From the NCBI GenBank assembly GCA_005788585.1, contig SYBY01000149.1, positions 1 to 5,827 of the forward strand: DNA of 5,827 nucleotides, given 5' to 3'. Below, piece by piece: positions 1 to 5,388 of the stretch. Numbering within the stretch: the stretch's first letter is position 1; each line of letters begins with the position of its first letter. The notes beneath the pieces were generated by a model that saw nothing but the letters and a program-made list of their open reading frames with translations, was not told the origin of the DNA and made no database searches. The translations under genes and the position numbers were made by a program. Source of the DNA: Actinomycetota bacterium (GTDB lineage Bacteria > Actinomycetota > Thermoleophilia > Solirubrobacterales > Solirubrobacteraceae).

Positions 1-129
1 GAGGGCGTCGAGACCGAGGCGCAGCTCGACCGCCTGAAGGAGCTCGGCTGCCAGTACGCCCAGGGCTTCCTGCTCGACCGGCCCCTGCCGCCGGACGAGC
101 TGGAGGCGCGGCTCAGGGCTGCAGGCTGA
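1..129 (+). CDS. C-terminal end of an EAL-domain protein (partial)
   Basis: The frame is open from the first base of the window and ends at TGA 127-129, giving the last 42 residues of a protein whose start lies outside. Two late EAL-domain signatures are visible: EGVET at residues 1-5 and LGCQYAQGFLL at 15-25, followed by the usual RPLP and a short helical tail. EAL domains hydrolyse cyclic-di-GMP in the cytoplasm. The Glu of EGVE and the Gln of the QG motif are among the conserved active-site residues and are both present, but the EAL signature and the metal-binding Asp pair lie upstream, so activity cannot be judged. Nor can it be seen whether GGDEF, PAS or membrane domains precede it. The last 17 bases overlap the 3' end of the convergent DUF4389 gene. 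Confidence 0.88.
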   Translation, partial: EGVETEAQLDRLKELGCQYAQGFLLDRPLPPDELEARLRAAG

Positions 130-742
130 ACGGCGGGTAGCGGTCGGTCACGAGCAGCAGCGCGTAGGACACCACGCGCACGTACCAGCGCTGCACGCCG
201 ACCACGAAGTCGAACGCGCCCTTCGGGTAACGGCCCGTGAAGAGGATCGCGAACCACGCGAAGACGATCACGAAGAACGCCGCGATCCCCAGGAAGAACA
301 GCACGATGTAGTGCGGGATCGCGAGGAACCACTCCACGAGCGGCAGGAAGCGGTTGAGCTCCTGCTTGGCGTCCACCTCCGGGACGTGCAGCGCGACGGA
401 CTGCGCCTCGTCCGTCGACGGGTACTGGTCGTTCTGCAGCGCGACGTAGACGTGGACCCGCAGCCCGAAGCCGAGCAGCTGCCGGTTCCACTCCTGCCAC
501 CACAGCGGGAACTTCTCGCGAAACACGATCATCAGCAGCGGGCCGCCGAAGAGGATCCCTCCGGCGGCCGCGCCGTACGTCGTCGTCCCCTCGTAGGTCG
601 ACGACCAGGTCGCGCCGCTGACCGTGCCCAGCACGATCGCGATGGGGATGACGGTGAAGATCCGGAAGAACGTCGTCAGGCGGTTGAGCTCGCGGTCCGG
701 ATAGGCCACGTCGTACGTCACGGGGTACGGCTCGGGGGGCAT
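113..742 (-). CDS. DUF4389-family membrane protein with two tandem repeats
   Basis: The product is 209 aa. I chose the ATG at 742-740 because a GGAGG ribosome site (749-753 on the complement) lies 6 nt upstream and because the protein then starts with PEPYPVTYDVAYPDRELNRL, typical of the family. A longer reading to 874 would run into the 3' end of the exporter gene. Hydrophobic stretches lie at about 26-42, 57-74 and 132-168 (the last probably two helices), so it is an integral membrane protein. The end, with AWFAILFTGRYPKG at 162-175 and LLLVTDRYPPFSL at 195-207, is characteristic of DUF4389 (PF14333), whose function is unknown. The protein is internally repeated: ELNR plus a hydrophobic IP segment at 18-38 recurs at 128-148, and each unit ends in a D-Q/R-YP motif (105-108 and 200-203). 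It lies 62 bp downstream of the MMPL exporter on the same strand, so co-transcription is likely. A role as an exporter partner is only inferred from position. Confidence 0.87.
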   Translation of the reverse strand: MPPEPYPVTYDVAYPDRELNRLTTFFRIFTVIPIAIVLGTVSGATWSSTYEGTTTYGAAAGGILFGGPLLMIVFREKFPLWWQEWNRQLLGFGLRVHVYVALQNDQYPSTDEAQSVALHVPEVDAKQELNRFLPLVEWFLAIPHYIVLFFLGIAAFFVIVFAWFAILFTGRYPKGAFDFVVGVQRWYVRVVSYALLLVTDRYPPFSLQP

Positions 743-748
743 GAACGA

Positions 749-753
749 CCTCC
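749..753 (-). promoter_or_regulatory. Ribosome binding site of the DUF4389 gene
   Basis: GGAGG on the minus strand, 6 nt before the ATG at 742-740. It decides this start over the upstream in-frame ATG at 874, which lies inside the exporter gene. Confidence 0.75.
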
Positions 754-759
754 ACGTCT

Positions 760-796
760 GTCGGGGGCAGGCGACATCCTCCCGCCCGCCCCCGAC
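760..796 (-). terminator. Strong GC hairpin between the MMPL and DUF4389 genes
   Basis: A 9-bp perfect inverted repeat, GTCGGGGGC at 760-768 and GCCCCCGAC at 788-796. After one mismatch it continues as GGCG (770-773) pairing with CGCC (783-786) around a 9-nt loop. It begins 8 nt after the exporter stop codon on the minus strand and ends 6 nt before the GGAGG of the DUF4389 gene. There is no T tract on either strand, so it is not a classic rho-independent terminator. It could act as a U-less terminator or attenuator, or as a 3'-end stabiliser that sets relative expression of the two genes. Confidence 0.5.
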
Positions 797-804
797 GGCG
801 TGTC

Positions 805-2967
805 TCACCGGGCCGGGACCGGCTCCAGCTCGGCCTGCGGGACGATCCGCTGCATCCAGGCGGGCATCCACCACGTCCGGCTGCCCATGAGCTGCATGAC
901 CGCGGGGACGAGGACCATCCGGATGATCGTCGCGTCGACGAGGATCGCCGTCGCCATCCCGACGCCGATCAGCTTCAGGAACACCTCGTCGCTGAGGACG
1001 AACGCCCCGAAGACGGCGACCATGATCGCCGCGGCTGCCGTGATGACGCGGGCCGTGCCGGCCACGCCCTCGGTGATCGCGCCCCGGGCGTCGCCGTCAC
1101 GCAGCCACGCCTCGCGGATGCGGGAGAGCAGGAAGACCTCGTAGTCCATGCTCAGCCCGAACAGGATCGCGAACATCATCACCGGGATGAACGGCGGGAC
1201 GGGCGTGGGGTTGTCGATCCCGACGAGCTGCCCGAGCGTTCCGCCTTCGGCGACGAGCGCGACGACGCCGTACGCCGCGCCGACGCTCAGCAGGTTCATC
1301 GCCGCGGCCTTCACCGGGATGAGGACCGACCGGAACGCGACGAGGAGCAGCAGCGACGAGAGGCCGACGACGCCGCCGATGAACAGCGGCAGCCGCGACG
1401 CCGTGACCTCGGACTGGTCGACGGTGCTCGCCGTGAACCCGCCGACGTAGGCCTCCAGGCCGGGGGCGGCGGCGACCTCGTCCCGCAGATCGGCAACGAG
1501 GTCCTCGGTCGCCGTGGACTGCGGTGAGCTCGCAGGCTGGACGCTGAGCAGCGCGGTGTCCTTCGCGTCGTCGAGGACGGGGGCGGACACGGCGGCGACG
1601 CCGTCGGTCGAGGCGATCTGCGTGCGCAGCTGCGTCACGGCGCCCGCTCCGTCGCCCTCGCCTCCGGTCAGGTCGGCGACGACCAGCAGCGGGCCGTTCG
1701 CCCCTGCGCCGAACCCGTCGGCGATCATGTCGTAGGCCTGCCGCGTCTCGCGCTCGGCCTGGTCGTTGCCCGCGTCGGGGAACCCGAGCCGCAGGCCGGT
1801 CACCGGCAGCGCGAGCGCCGCGACGGCGAGCAGGCCGACGGCGAGGGCGGCCCACGGCCGGCCCTGCACGAGCCCGCTGAACCGGGCCGCGAACGCGCCG
1901 TCGCTGTCGCTGCCGCGCCGCACGCCGGGGATGTGCAGGCGCTCGATGCGGCGGCCGGCCAGCGCGAGCAGCGCGGGCAGGAGCGTCAGCGAGGCGAGCA
2001 TGACGGTGAGCACCGCGAGGCTCGTGGCCAGCGCGACGCCGTAGAGGTACGGCAGGCCCATGAGGAACAGACCGAGCATCGACACGACCACGGTGGTGCC
2101 GGCGATGAGGACCGAGCGGCCGGCGGTGGAGACGGACTCGACGATCGCGTCGCGGGGCTCACGGCCGGCGGCGAGCGCGGAGCGGTAGCGGGTGACGATG
2201 AGCAGCGCGTAGTCGATGCCGACGCCGATCCCGACCATCGCCGCGACCTGCTCGGACCACTCCGGCGTGTCGACGACCGCCGCGAGGACCGTGATGAGCG
2301 CGCCCGCGACGCCGATGCCGAAGAGCGCGGTCAGCATCGGCAGGCCCGCGGCGACCACGGAGCCGAAGGTGACGAGCAGGATCACGAGCGCCAGCAGCAG
2401 GCCGATGCCCTCCGAGGAGATCGCGCCCTGCTCGGACTCCTCCATGACCTGGCCGCCGAGCGCCATCTCCACGCCGGATCCGGCGCCGCGCTCGGCGATC
2501 GCGACGAGCTCCTCGCCACTGGCCTCCGCGACGTTCGCGGGCCGGTCCTCGAGGGGCACGCGCACGACCGCGGTGCGCCCGTCGGGCGAGCGATCGGCCG
2601 TCGCCGCGGTCACACCGTCACCTACCCGGTCGAGACTCTGCAGCTCGGCGAGGACGGTGTCCATCTGCCGGTCGGCGGTCGCGGTGCTCGTGCCCGCGGT
2701 GGTCTGCCAGACGACGTCGAGCGTGTTCGCCGACCGCTCGGGGAACCGCGCGTCGAGCAGCTCCTCGGCGGCGTTCGAGTCCGACCCGGGCGTCGCGTAG
2801 TTCGCGCTCCATTCACCGGCGATGCGCGGGGCCAGTGCGACCACCGCGACGAGGGTTGCCACCCAGATGCCGATGACGACCGCGCGGCGGCGGGCGATCG
2901 CTCCGGCGAGGCGGCCGAGCGGGCTCGGGGGGATCGGTGGAGGAGCTGAAGCGGGTGAGGCGGGCAT
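805..2967 (-). CDS. MMPL-family RND-type transporter
   Basis: The 720-aa product has the whole MMPL architecture. After a proline-rich cytoplasmic start comes TM1 (about 29-47), a first periplasmic (extracytoplasmic) domain (about 48-185), and TM2-TM6 (about 186-337). A cytoplasmic linker leads to TM7 (about 372-391), a second porter domain (about 392-525), and TM8-TM12 (about 526-692). Both halves keep the membrane Asp-Tyr pair that relays protons in MmpL proteins: GIDYALLIVTRYR (D252-Y253) and GLSMDYEVFLLSRIREAW (D608-Y609). It is therefore probably a functional proton-driven exporter of lipids or amphiphilic compounds. Its length fits the shorter YdfJ-like branch rather than the larger mycobacterial MmpL3. 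The ATG at 2967-2965 is preceded at 9 nt by AGGAAGG (2977-2983 on the complement). It diverges from a marR gene across a repeat-rich control region and is followed on its own strand by a DUF4389 gene. The substrate cannot be read from the sequence. Confidence 0.93.
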   Translation of the reverse strand: MPASPASAPPPIPPSPLGRLAGAIARRRAVVIGIWVATLVAVVALAPRIAGEWSANYATPGSDSNAAEELLDARFPERSANTLDVVWQTTAGTSTATADRQMDTVLAELQSLDRVGDGVTAATADRSPDGRTAVVRVPLEDRPANVAEASGEELVAIAERGAGSGVEMALGGQVMEESEQGAISSEGIGLLLALVILLVTFGSVVAAGLPMLTALFGIGVAGALITVLAAVVDTPEWSEQVAAMVGIGVGIDYALLIVTRYRSALAAGREPRDAIVESVSTAGRSVLIAGTTVVVSMLGLFLMGLPYLYGVALATSLAVLTVMLASLTLLPALLALAGRRIERLHIPGVRRGSDSDGAFAARFSGLVQGRPWAALAVGLLAVAALALPVTGLRLGFPDAGNDQAERETRQAYDMIADGFGAGANGPLLVVADLTGGEGDGAGAVTQLRTQIASTDGVAAVSAPVLDDAKDTALLSVQPASSPQSTATEDLVADLRDEVAAAPGLEAYVGGFTASTVDQSEVTASRLPLFIGGVVGLSSLLLLVAFRSVLIPVKAAAMNLLSVGAAYGVVALVAEGGTLGQLVGIDNPTPVPPFIPVMMFAILFGLSMDYEVFLLSRIREAWLRDGDARGAITEGVAGTARVITAAAAIMVAVFGAFVLSDEVFLKLIGVGMATAILVDATIIRMVLVPAVMQLMGSRTWWMPAWMQRIVPQAELEPVPAR

Positions 2968-2976
2968 GGCGGTCTG

Positions 2977-2983
2977 CCTTCCT
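2977..2983 (-). promoter_or_regulatory. Ribosome binding site of the MMPL gene
   Basis: AGGAAGG on the minus strand, 9 nt before the ATG at 2967-2965. This supports the chosen start and contrasts with the marR gene on the other side, which has no such site. Confidence 0.65.
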
Positions 2984-2997
2984 GGGGAGGAGGTGAT

Positions 2998-3025
2998 GTT
3001 GCAGCGGAAATGGTTACCGCGTCAA
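2998..3025 (-). promoter_or_regulatory. Putative MMPL promoter with operator box in its spacer
   Basis: Read on the minus strand: TTGACG (3025-3020, -35), 16 nt, then TGCAAC (3003-2998, a weak -10). The spacer holds AACCATTTCCGCT (3015-3003). This matches, with one change, the box in the marR promoter at the same offset. Transcription would start near 2991, leaving a leader of about 24 nt that includes the AGGAAGG ribosome site. The -10 is poor, so the call rests mostly on the match to the opposite promoter. An alternative -10 is CAACAT, two bases further on. Confidence 0.5.
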
Positions 3026-3079
3026 CTGTTGCTCCGGCAAGACAACCATCTGAGGATTGCGTTGTCAACCGTTTCCGCT
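3003..3079. repeat. Inverted repeat pair, probable MarR operator region
   Basis: The arms are AGCGGAAATGGTT at 3003-3015 and AACCGTTTCCGCT at 3067-3079. They are reverse complements at 12 of 13 bases, with their near ends 51 bp apart. Between or beside them are further small dyads built from GTTG/CAAC: CAACTGTTG (3023-3031) and GTTGTCAAC (3061-3069), both perfect 4-1-4 palindromes, and TTGC-TCCG-GCAA (3029-3040). Similar hexamers recur as GTCAAC (3021 and 3064) and GACAAC (3041). MarR dimers bind short dyads over divergent promoters like these, so this is the natural place for the adjacent MarR protein to repress both genes. Which element is the true binding site is not decided by sequence alone. 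Confidence 0.6.
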
Positions 3080-3084
3080 ACAAT
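3057..3084 (+). promoter_or_regulatory. Putative marR promoter
   Basis: TTGCGT (3057-3062), a 16-nt spacer, and TACAAT (3079-3084), a good -10. The spacer contains AACCGTTTCCGCT (3067-3079), the same box and orientation as in the opposing MMPL promoter. A start site about 7 nt after the -10 falls near 3091-3092, only 3-4 nt before the ATG at 3095, so the mRNA would be nearly leaderless. Confidence 0.6.
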
Positions 3085-3094
3085 TTCTGACACG

Positions 3095-3601
3095 ATGGGT
3101 GATCACCTCAAGACGCCGGCCTTCCTCGCCTTCTACGGCCTGCTCCAGGTCGAAGCGCGGACCATCGACCGGATCGCCCCGGTCCTCGAGGCCCGGACAG
3201 GGCTCCCGATGGGCTGGTATGAGGTCATCGCGTGCCTCGTCGGCGCGCCCGAAGAAGGCCGTCGCATGAACGAGCTCGCCGACGAGCTGCTCGTCTCCCG
3301 CGGCGGCGCCACGCGGCTCGTCGCGCGGATGGAGGACGCCGGCCTGGTCGAGCGGATCACCCCGCCCGAGGACCGGCGCGCGACCTACGCCCGCCTGACC
3401 GACGCCGGTCGCGAGGCCGAGGTGACGGCGTCGCCGGTGCTGCTCGAACTCGTCGAGGAGCAGTTCGGGCGCCACCTCGACGAGGACGACCTGGCCGCGC
3501 TCGCGCGCATCTCCGCCAAGCTCCTGCGCTCCACGGGCGAGAACTGCGTGTGGCTGGACATGGCCGCCGCGGCGGGCGTGGCCGGCGCTACGCCGGAATG
3601 A
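3095..3601 (+). CDS. MarR-family transcriptional regulator
   Basis: The product is 168 aa from the ATG at 3095-3097. The frame stays open far upstream, but the -10 box TACAAT at 3079-3084 and the overlap with the MMPL gene make this the only sensible start. No Shine-Dalgarno is present, so translation is probably (near-)leaderless. An N-terminal helical dimer region (about 8-35) leads to a winged helix (about 40-105): recognition-helix part MNELADELLVSRGGATRLVARME (58-80) and wing PPEDRRATYARLTDAGR (90-106), with the D-R-R and LTDAG pattern diagnostic of MarR. C-terminal helices (about 113-147) complete the dimer interface. MarR proteins are mostly ligand-released repressors. Divergent placement from an MMPL exporter with mirrored promoter boxes suggests it represses both itself and the exporter. 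C151 is the only cysteine I see outside the N-terminal half besides C47, so a redox switch is not obvious. The gene ends inside the 3' end of the convergent hxlR gene. Confidence 0.92.
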   Translation: MGDHLKTPAFLAFYGLLQVEARTIDRIAPVLEARTGLPMGWYEVIACLVGAPEEGRRMNELADELLVSRGGATRLVARMEDAGLVERITPPEDRRATYARLTDAGREAEVTASPVLLELVEEQFGRHLDEDDLAALARISAKLLRSTGENCVWLDMAAAAGVAGATPE

Positions 3602-4061
3602 TCTCGTCGGCCGCGATCGCGCCCGGCCCGGCGGTGATCTCGACCTCGCGCAGCCCGACGTCCGCGCCGCAGCGGGTGCAGCGCCGCCGGTCGTCGAGTT
3701 CCCCGCCGCACGCGCGGTGGGTGAAGATCCTCGGCGGTCCCTCCGGCGCGTAGTACCGGTCGCCGTAGTGGGCGAGCGCCATGACGGTCGGCCACAGGTC
3801 GCGGCCCTTGTCGGTCAGCCGGTACTCGTATCGCGCCGGGCGCTCCTGGTACTGCCGGCGTTCGAGCACGCCCTCCTCGACCAGGCGGCCGAGCCGGTCG
3901 CGCAGGACGTTGCGGGCGATCCCCAGTCGCGACTGGAAGCGGTCGAAGCGCCGCACGCCGAGGAAGGCCTCGCGCAGGATGAGCAGCGTCCAGCGCTCGC
4001 CGACGAGCTCGAGTGCTCGGGCGATCGAGCAGTTCTGGCCCTCGTACGTGTTCGGGAGCAT
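3588..4061 (-). CDS. HxlR-family regulator with C-terminal zinc-ribbon-like motif
   Basis: The start used is the ATG at 4061-4059 (157 aa), because TAGCAT lies exactly 7 nt upstream as the -10 of a leaderless mRNA. An ATG three codons earlier (4070, 160 aa) would overlap that box, and neither start has a Shine-Dalgarno. The protein begins NTYEGQNCSIARALELVGERWTLLILREAF (whole stretch near residues 4-33), the hallmark of HxlR winged-helix proteins. Its Cys (residue 11 from this start) matches the family's redox- or electrophile-sensing N-terminal cysteine. The helix-turn-helix and wing follow: FQSRLGIARNVLRDRL (about 42-57) and RPARYEYRLTDKGRDLWP (about 74-91). The tail carries HRAC (115-118) and CTRC (128-131), an HxxC...CxxC arrangement that could bind zinc. 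It lies 30 bp after the MFS gene on the same strand, with a perfect dyad in the gap, which suggests autoregulation and control of the exporter. It overlaps marR by 14 bp at the 3' ends. Confidence 0.9.
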   Translation of the reverse strand: MLPNTYEGQNCSIARALELVGERWTLLILREAFLGVRRFDRFQSRLGIARNVLRDRLGRLVEEGVLERRQYQERPARYEYRLTDKGRDLWPTVMALAHYGDRYYAPEGPPRIFTHRACGGELDDRRRCTRCGADVGLREVEITAGPGAIAADEIIPA

Positions 4062-4068
4062 CCCATCC

Positions 4069-4096
4069 ATGCTACCCGGAAGGTTGCGTGAAGCAA
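4069..4096 (-). promoter_or_regulatory. Putative leaderless hxlR promoter
   Basis: Minus strand: TTGCTT (4096-4091), a 16-nt spacer, TAGCAT (4074-4069), then 7 nt to the ATG at 4061. The TAnnnT-N7-ATG arrangement is typical of leaderless actinobacterial genes. The -35 lies inside the dyad at 4082-4098. If correct, hxlR can be transcribed separately from the MFS gene. Confidence 0.5.
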
Positions 4097-4098
4097 CC
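4082..4098. promoter_or_regulatory. Perfect 6-5-6 dyad, probable HxlR operator
   Basis: GGTTGC-GTGAA-GCAACC, a 17-bp inverted repeat in the 30-bp gap between the MFS stop codon (4101) and the hxlR start. It covers the putative -35 of hxlR, which suits a repressor of its own gene. It could also form a small RNA hairpin ending the MFS transcript, but no T tract follows on the minus strand. Confidence 0.55.
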
Positions 4099-4100
4099 CC

Positions 4101-5273
4101 CTAGCCGGGGGTGGCGGCGGGTGGCGCCGTCACGGTCCCGGCGCCACGCGCGCTCCGGGCGGCGATCACGCCGCCGACGGCCGCACACGCCGCGCCCATC
4201 CAGAACGCCTCCGGGTACCCCGACGCCGCGGCCACCGCGCCCGCGAGCGGGCCGCCGAGCCCGACACCGATGTCGAAGAACGCCGTGAAGGCGCCGAGCG
4301 CGACGCCGCGCTGACGCTCGTCGACCCGGCTGACCACCGCGAGCGCCAGGGCGGGGAACAGCAGGGAGAAGCCGGCGCCCATGACCAGCGCGCCGGCGAG
4401 GGCGACCCCGAAGCTCTCCGCGAGCGCCAGGATCGCCATGCCGATCGCCTCGGCGGCGAATGCCACCGCGGCGGTGGGCGCCGCGCCGAAGCGGTCCGGC
4501 GCACGGCCCGCGAACAGCCGGGTCAGGACGACCGCGGCGGCGAACGCCGTGAAGACGGTGGCGCTGTGCGCGACATCGCGGGCGTCCAGATGCAGGACGA
4601 CGAAGCCGGCCATCGTGCCGAAGCCGATGTTCGCCAGCGCCAGGGCGACGCCGGGCGCCACGGCCTCCCGCGGCAGCGAGAACCCCGGCTGGCTCGCCGC
4701 GGGCACCTTGACGTGCGGGTCCTTCAGCCGCACCGCGAGGGCCGCGCCCGCCAGCGGCAGGCCCGCGGCGAGGAGCCAGACCGCGTCGTAGGAGGCGGCG
4801 TCGTACACGGCCTGCCCGAGCACGCTGCCGACGCTCAGCCCGCCCCACACCGCGATGCCGAAGAGCCCGATCGTCTGTCCCCGCCGGTCCGCCGGCGCGA
4901 GGTCGACGACCCAGGTCACCGCTGCGGTGAAGAGCCAGCCGTCGCCGATGCCCACCACGAGGCGGGCGAACACGAGCCACGCCACCCCGCCGGGGACGAG
5001 GAGCAGCGCGCCCGAGACGGACATCAGCAGCAGGCCGGCGAGGACGACGGGCTTGCGGCCGTAGAGGTCGGCGAGCCGGCCGGCGACGGGCCGCCCGACG
5101 ACCGCCGAGATCGCAAAGGCGCCGATGACGATGCCGACGGCGACGTCGCCGCCGCCGACGGGCCCCTTGACGTAACGCGGGAGCACCGGGAGGACCGCGC
5201 CGATCGCGAGGAACCCGAGCAGGGTGGCGAGCCAGACGCCGAACGCGGCGCCCATGACCGGGTGCCGGCGCAT
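4101..5273 (-). CDS. MFS (DHA1-type) efflux transporter
   Basis: From the ATG at 5273-5271 the product is 390 aa, the usual size for a 12-TM MFS_1 exporter. It starts MRRHPVMGAAFGVWLATLLG, leading straight into TM1 (about 8-31). The TM2-3 loop holds MFS motif A, GRLADLYGRK at 65-74. A central cytoplasmic loop at about 183-205 separates the halves, and TM11 carries GVGLGGPLAGA (336-346). The N-terminal VLPVLPRYV and the GFGTMAGFVVLHL in TM7 (217-229) recall the YfcJ/YhhS group, but that is a weak assignment and the substrate is unknown. GGAAGG lies about 12 nt before this ATG. An alternative start at 5312 (403 aa) has TAGCCT exactly 7 nt upstream and could be leaderless, so the extra residues MEAGASSGRIATA cannot be excluded. 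Still longer readings run into the divergent tetR gene and are unlikely. Neighbours are hxlR downstream and tetR divergent, both candidate regulators. Confidence 0.9.
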   Translation of the reverse strand: MRRHPVMGAAFGVWLATLLGFLAIGAVLPVLPRYVKGPVGGGDVAVGIVIGAFAISAVVGRPVAGRLADLYGRKPVVLAGLLLMSVSGALLLVPGGVAWLVFARLVVGIGDGWLFTAAVTWVVDLAPADRRGQTIGLFGIAVWGGLSVGSVLGQAVYDAASYDAVWLLAAGLPLAGAALAVRLKDPHVKVPAASQPGFSLPREAVAPGVALALANIGFGTMAGFVVLHLDARDVAHSATVFTAFAAAVVLTRLFAGRAPDRFGAAPTAAVAFAAEAIGMAILALAESFGVALAGALVMGAGFSLLFPALALAVVSRVDERQRGVALGAFTAFFDIGVGLGGPLAGAVAAASGYPEAFWMGAACAAVGGVIAARSARGAGTVTAPPAATPG

Positions 5274-5304
5274 CGCGGTGGCGATCCTTCCGCTGCTCGC
5301 ACCG

Positions 5305-5323
5305 GCCTCCATCGGGTGGAGGC
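5305..5323. promoter_or_regulatory. Perfect 7-5-7 dyad upstream of the MFS gene, probable operator
   Basis: GCCTCCA-TCGGG-TGGAGGC, 19 bp with perfect arms, between the MFS and tetR genes. On the minus strand it overlaps the putative -10 TAGCCT (5325-5320) and the expected start site near 5312, a classic position for repressor binding. A third GCCTCC lies at 5363-5368, nearer tetR. The divergent TetR protein is the most likely binder. HxlR is an alternative, although the sequence is unlike the dyad at 4082-4098. Confidence 0.5.
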
Positions 5324-5325
5324 TA
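5320..5325 (-). promoter_or_regulatory. Putative -10 box of the MFS gene
   Basis: TAGCCT on the minus strand fits TAnnnT and stands 7 nt before the ATG at 5312. The mRNA would start near 5312 and could be translated there without a leader, or from 5273 with the GGAAGG site. I see no convincing -35. Confidence 0.35.
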
Positions 5326-5376
5326 GCCCCGGCCGCCCGCGCGGAGGGGTGCCCGGTGCAGCGCCTCCGAGACAGA

Positions 5377-5382
5377 TACGGT
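5377..5382 (+). promoter_or_regulatory. Putative -10 box of tetR, leaderless
   Basis: TACGGT fits TAnnnT and ends 6 nt before the ATG at 5389, so the transcript would begin at or next to the start codon. No Shine-Dalgarno and no good -35 are seen. Confidence 0.4.
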
Positions 5383-5388
5383 TGACCC

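Noticed and set aside
311..1144. 277-aa plus-strand frame across the DUF4389 gene and MMPL 3' end
   Set aside because: It spans two recognisable minus-strand genes and the hairpin between them, is Arg/Glu-rich and shows no family features.
1933..2949. 338-aa plus-strand reading frame antisense to the MMPL gene
   Set aside because: The translation is Arg/Asp/Gly/His-rich low complexity with no domain, as expected for the complement of a high-GC3 gene. The minus-strand MMPL protein is clearly the real product.
2822..3094. Upstream in-frame extension of marR
   Set aside because: It would run through the MMPL start, the operator repeats and the -10 box; family alignment begins at the ATG at 3095.
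4072..4980. 302-aa minus-strand frame inside the MFS gene
   Set aside because: Same strand as the MFS gene but a shifted frame, Arg/Gly/Ala-rich with no membrane segments, while the MFS frame shows motif A and 12 helices.
5361..5388. Possible second dyad around CCGAGACAGATACGG near the tetR start
   Set aside because: Only the outer CCG/CGG and a central C-G pair match, which is too weak to call an operator.
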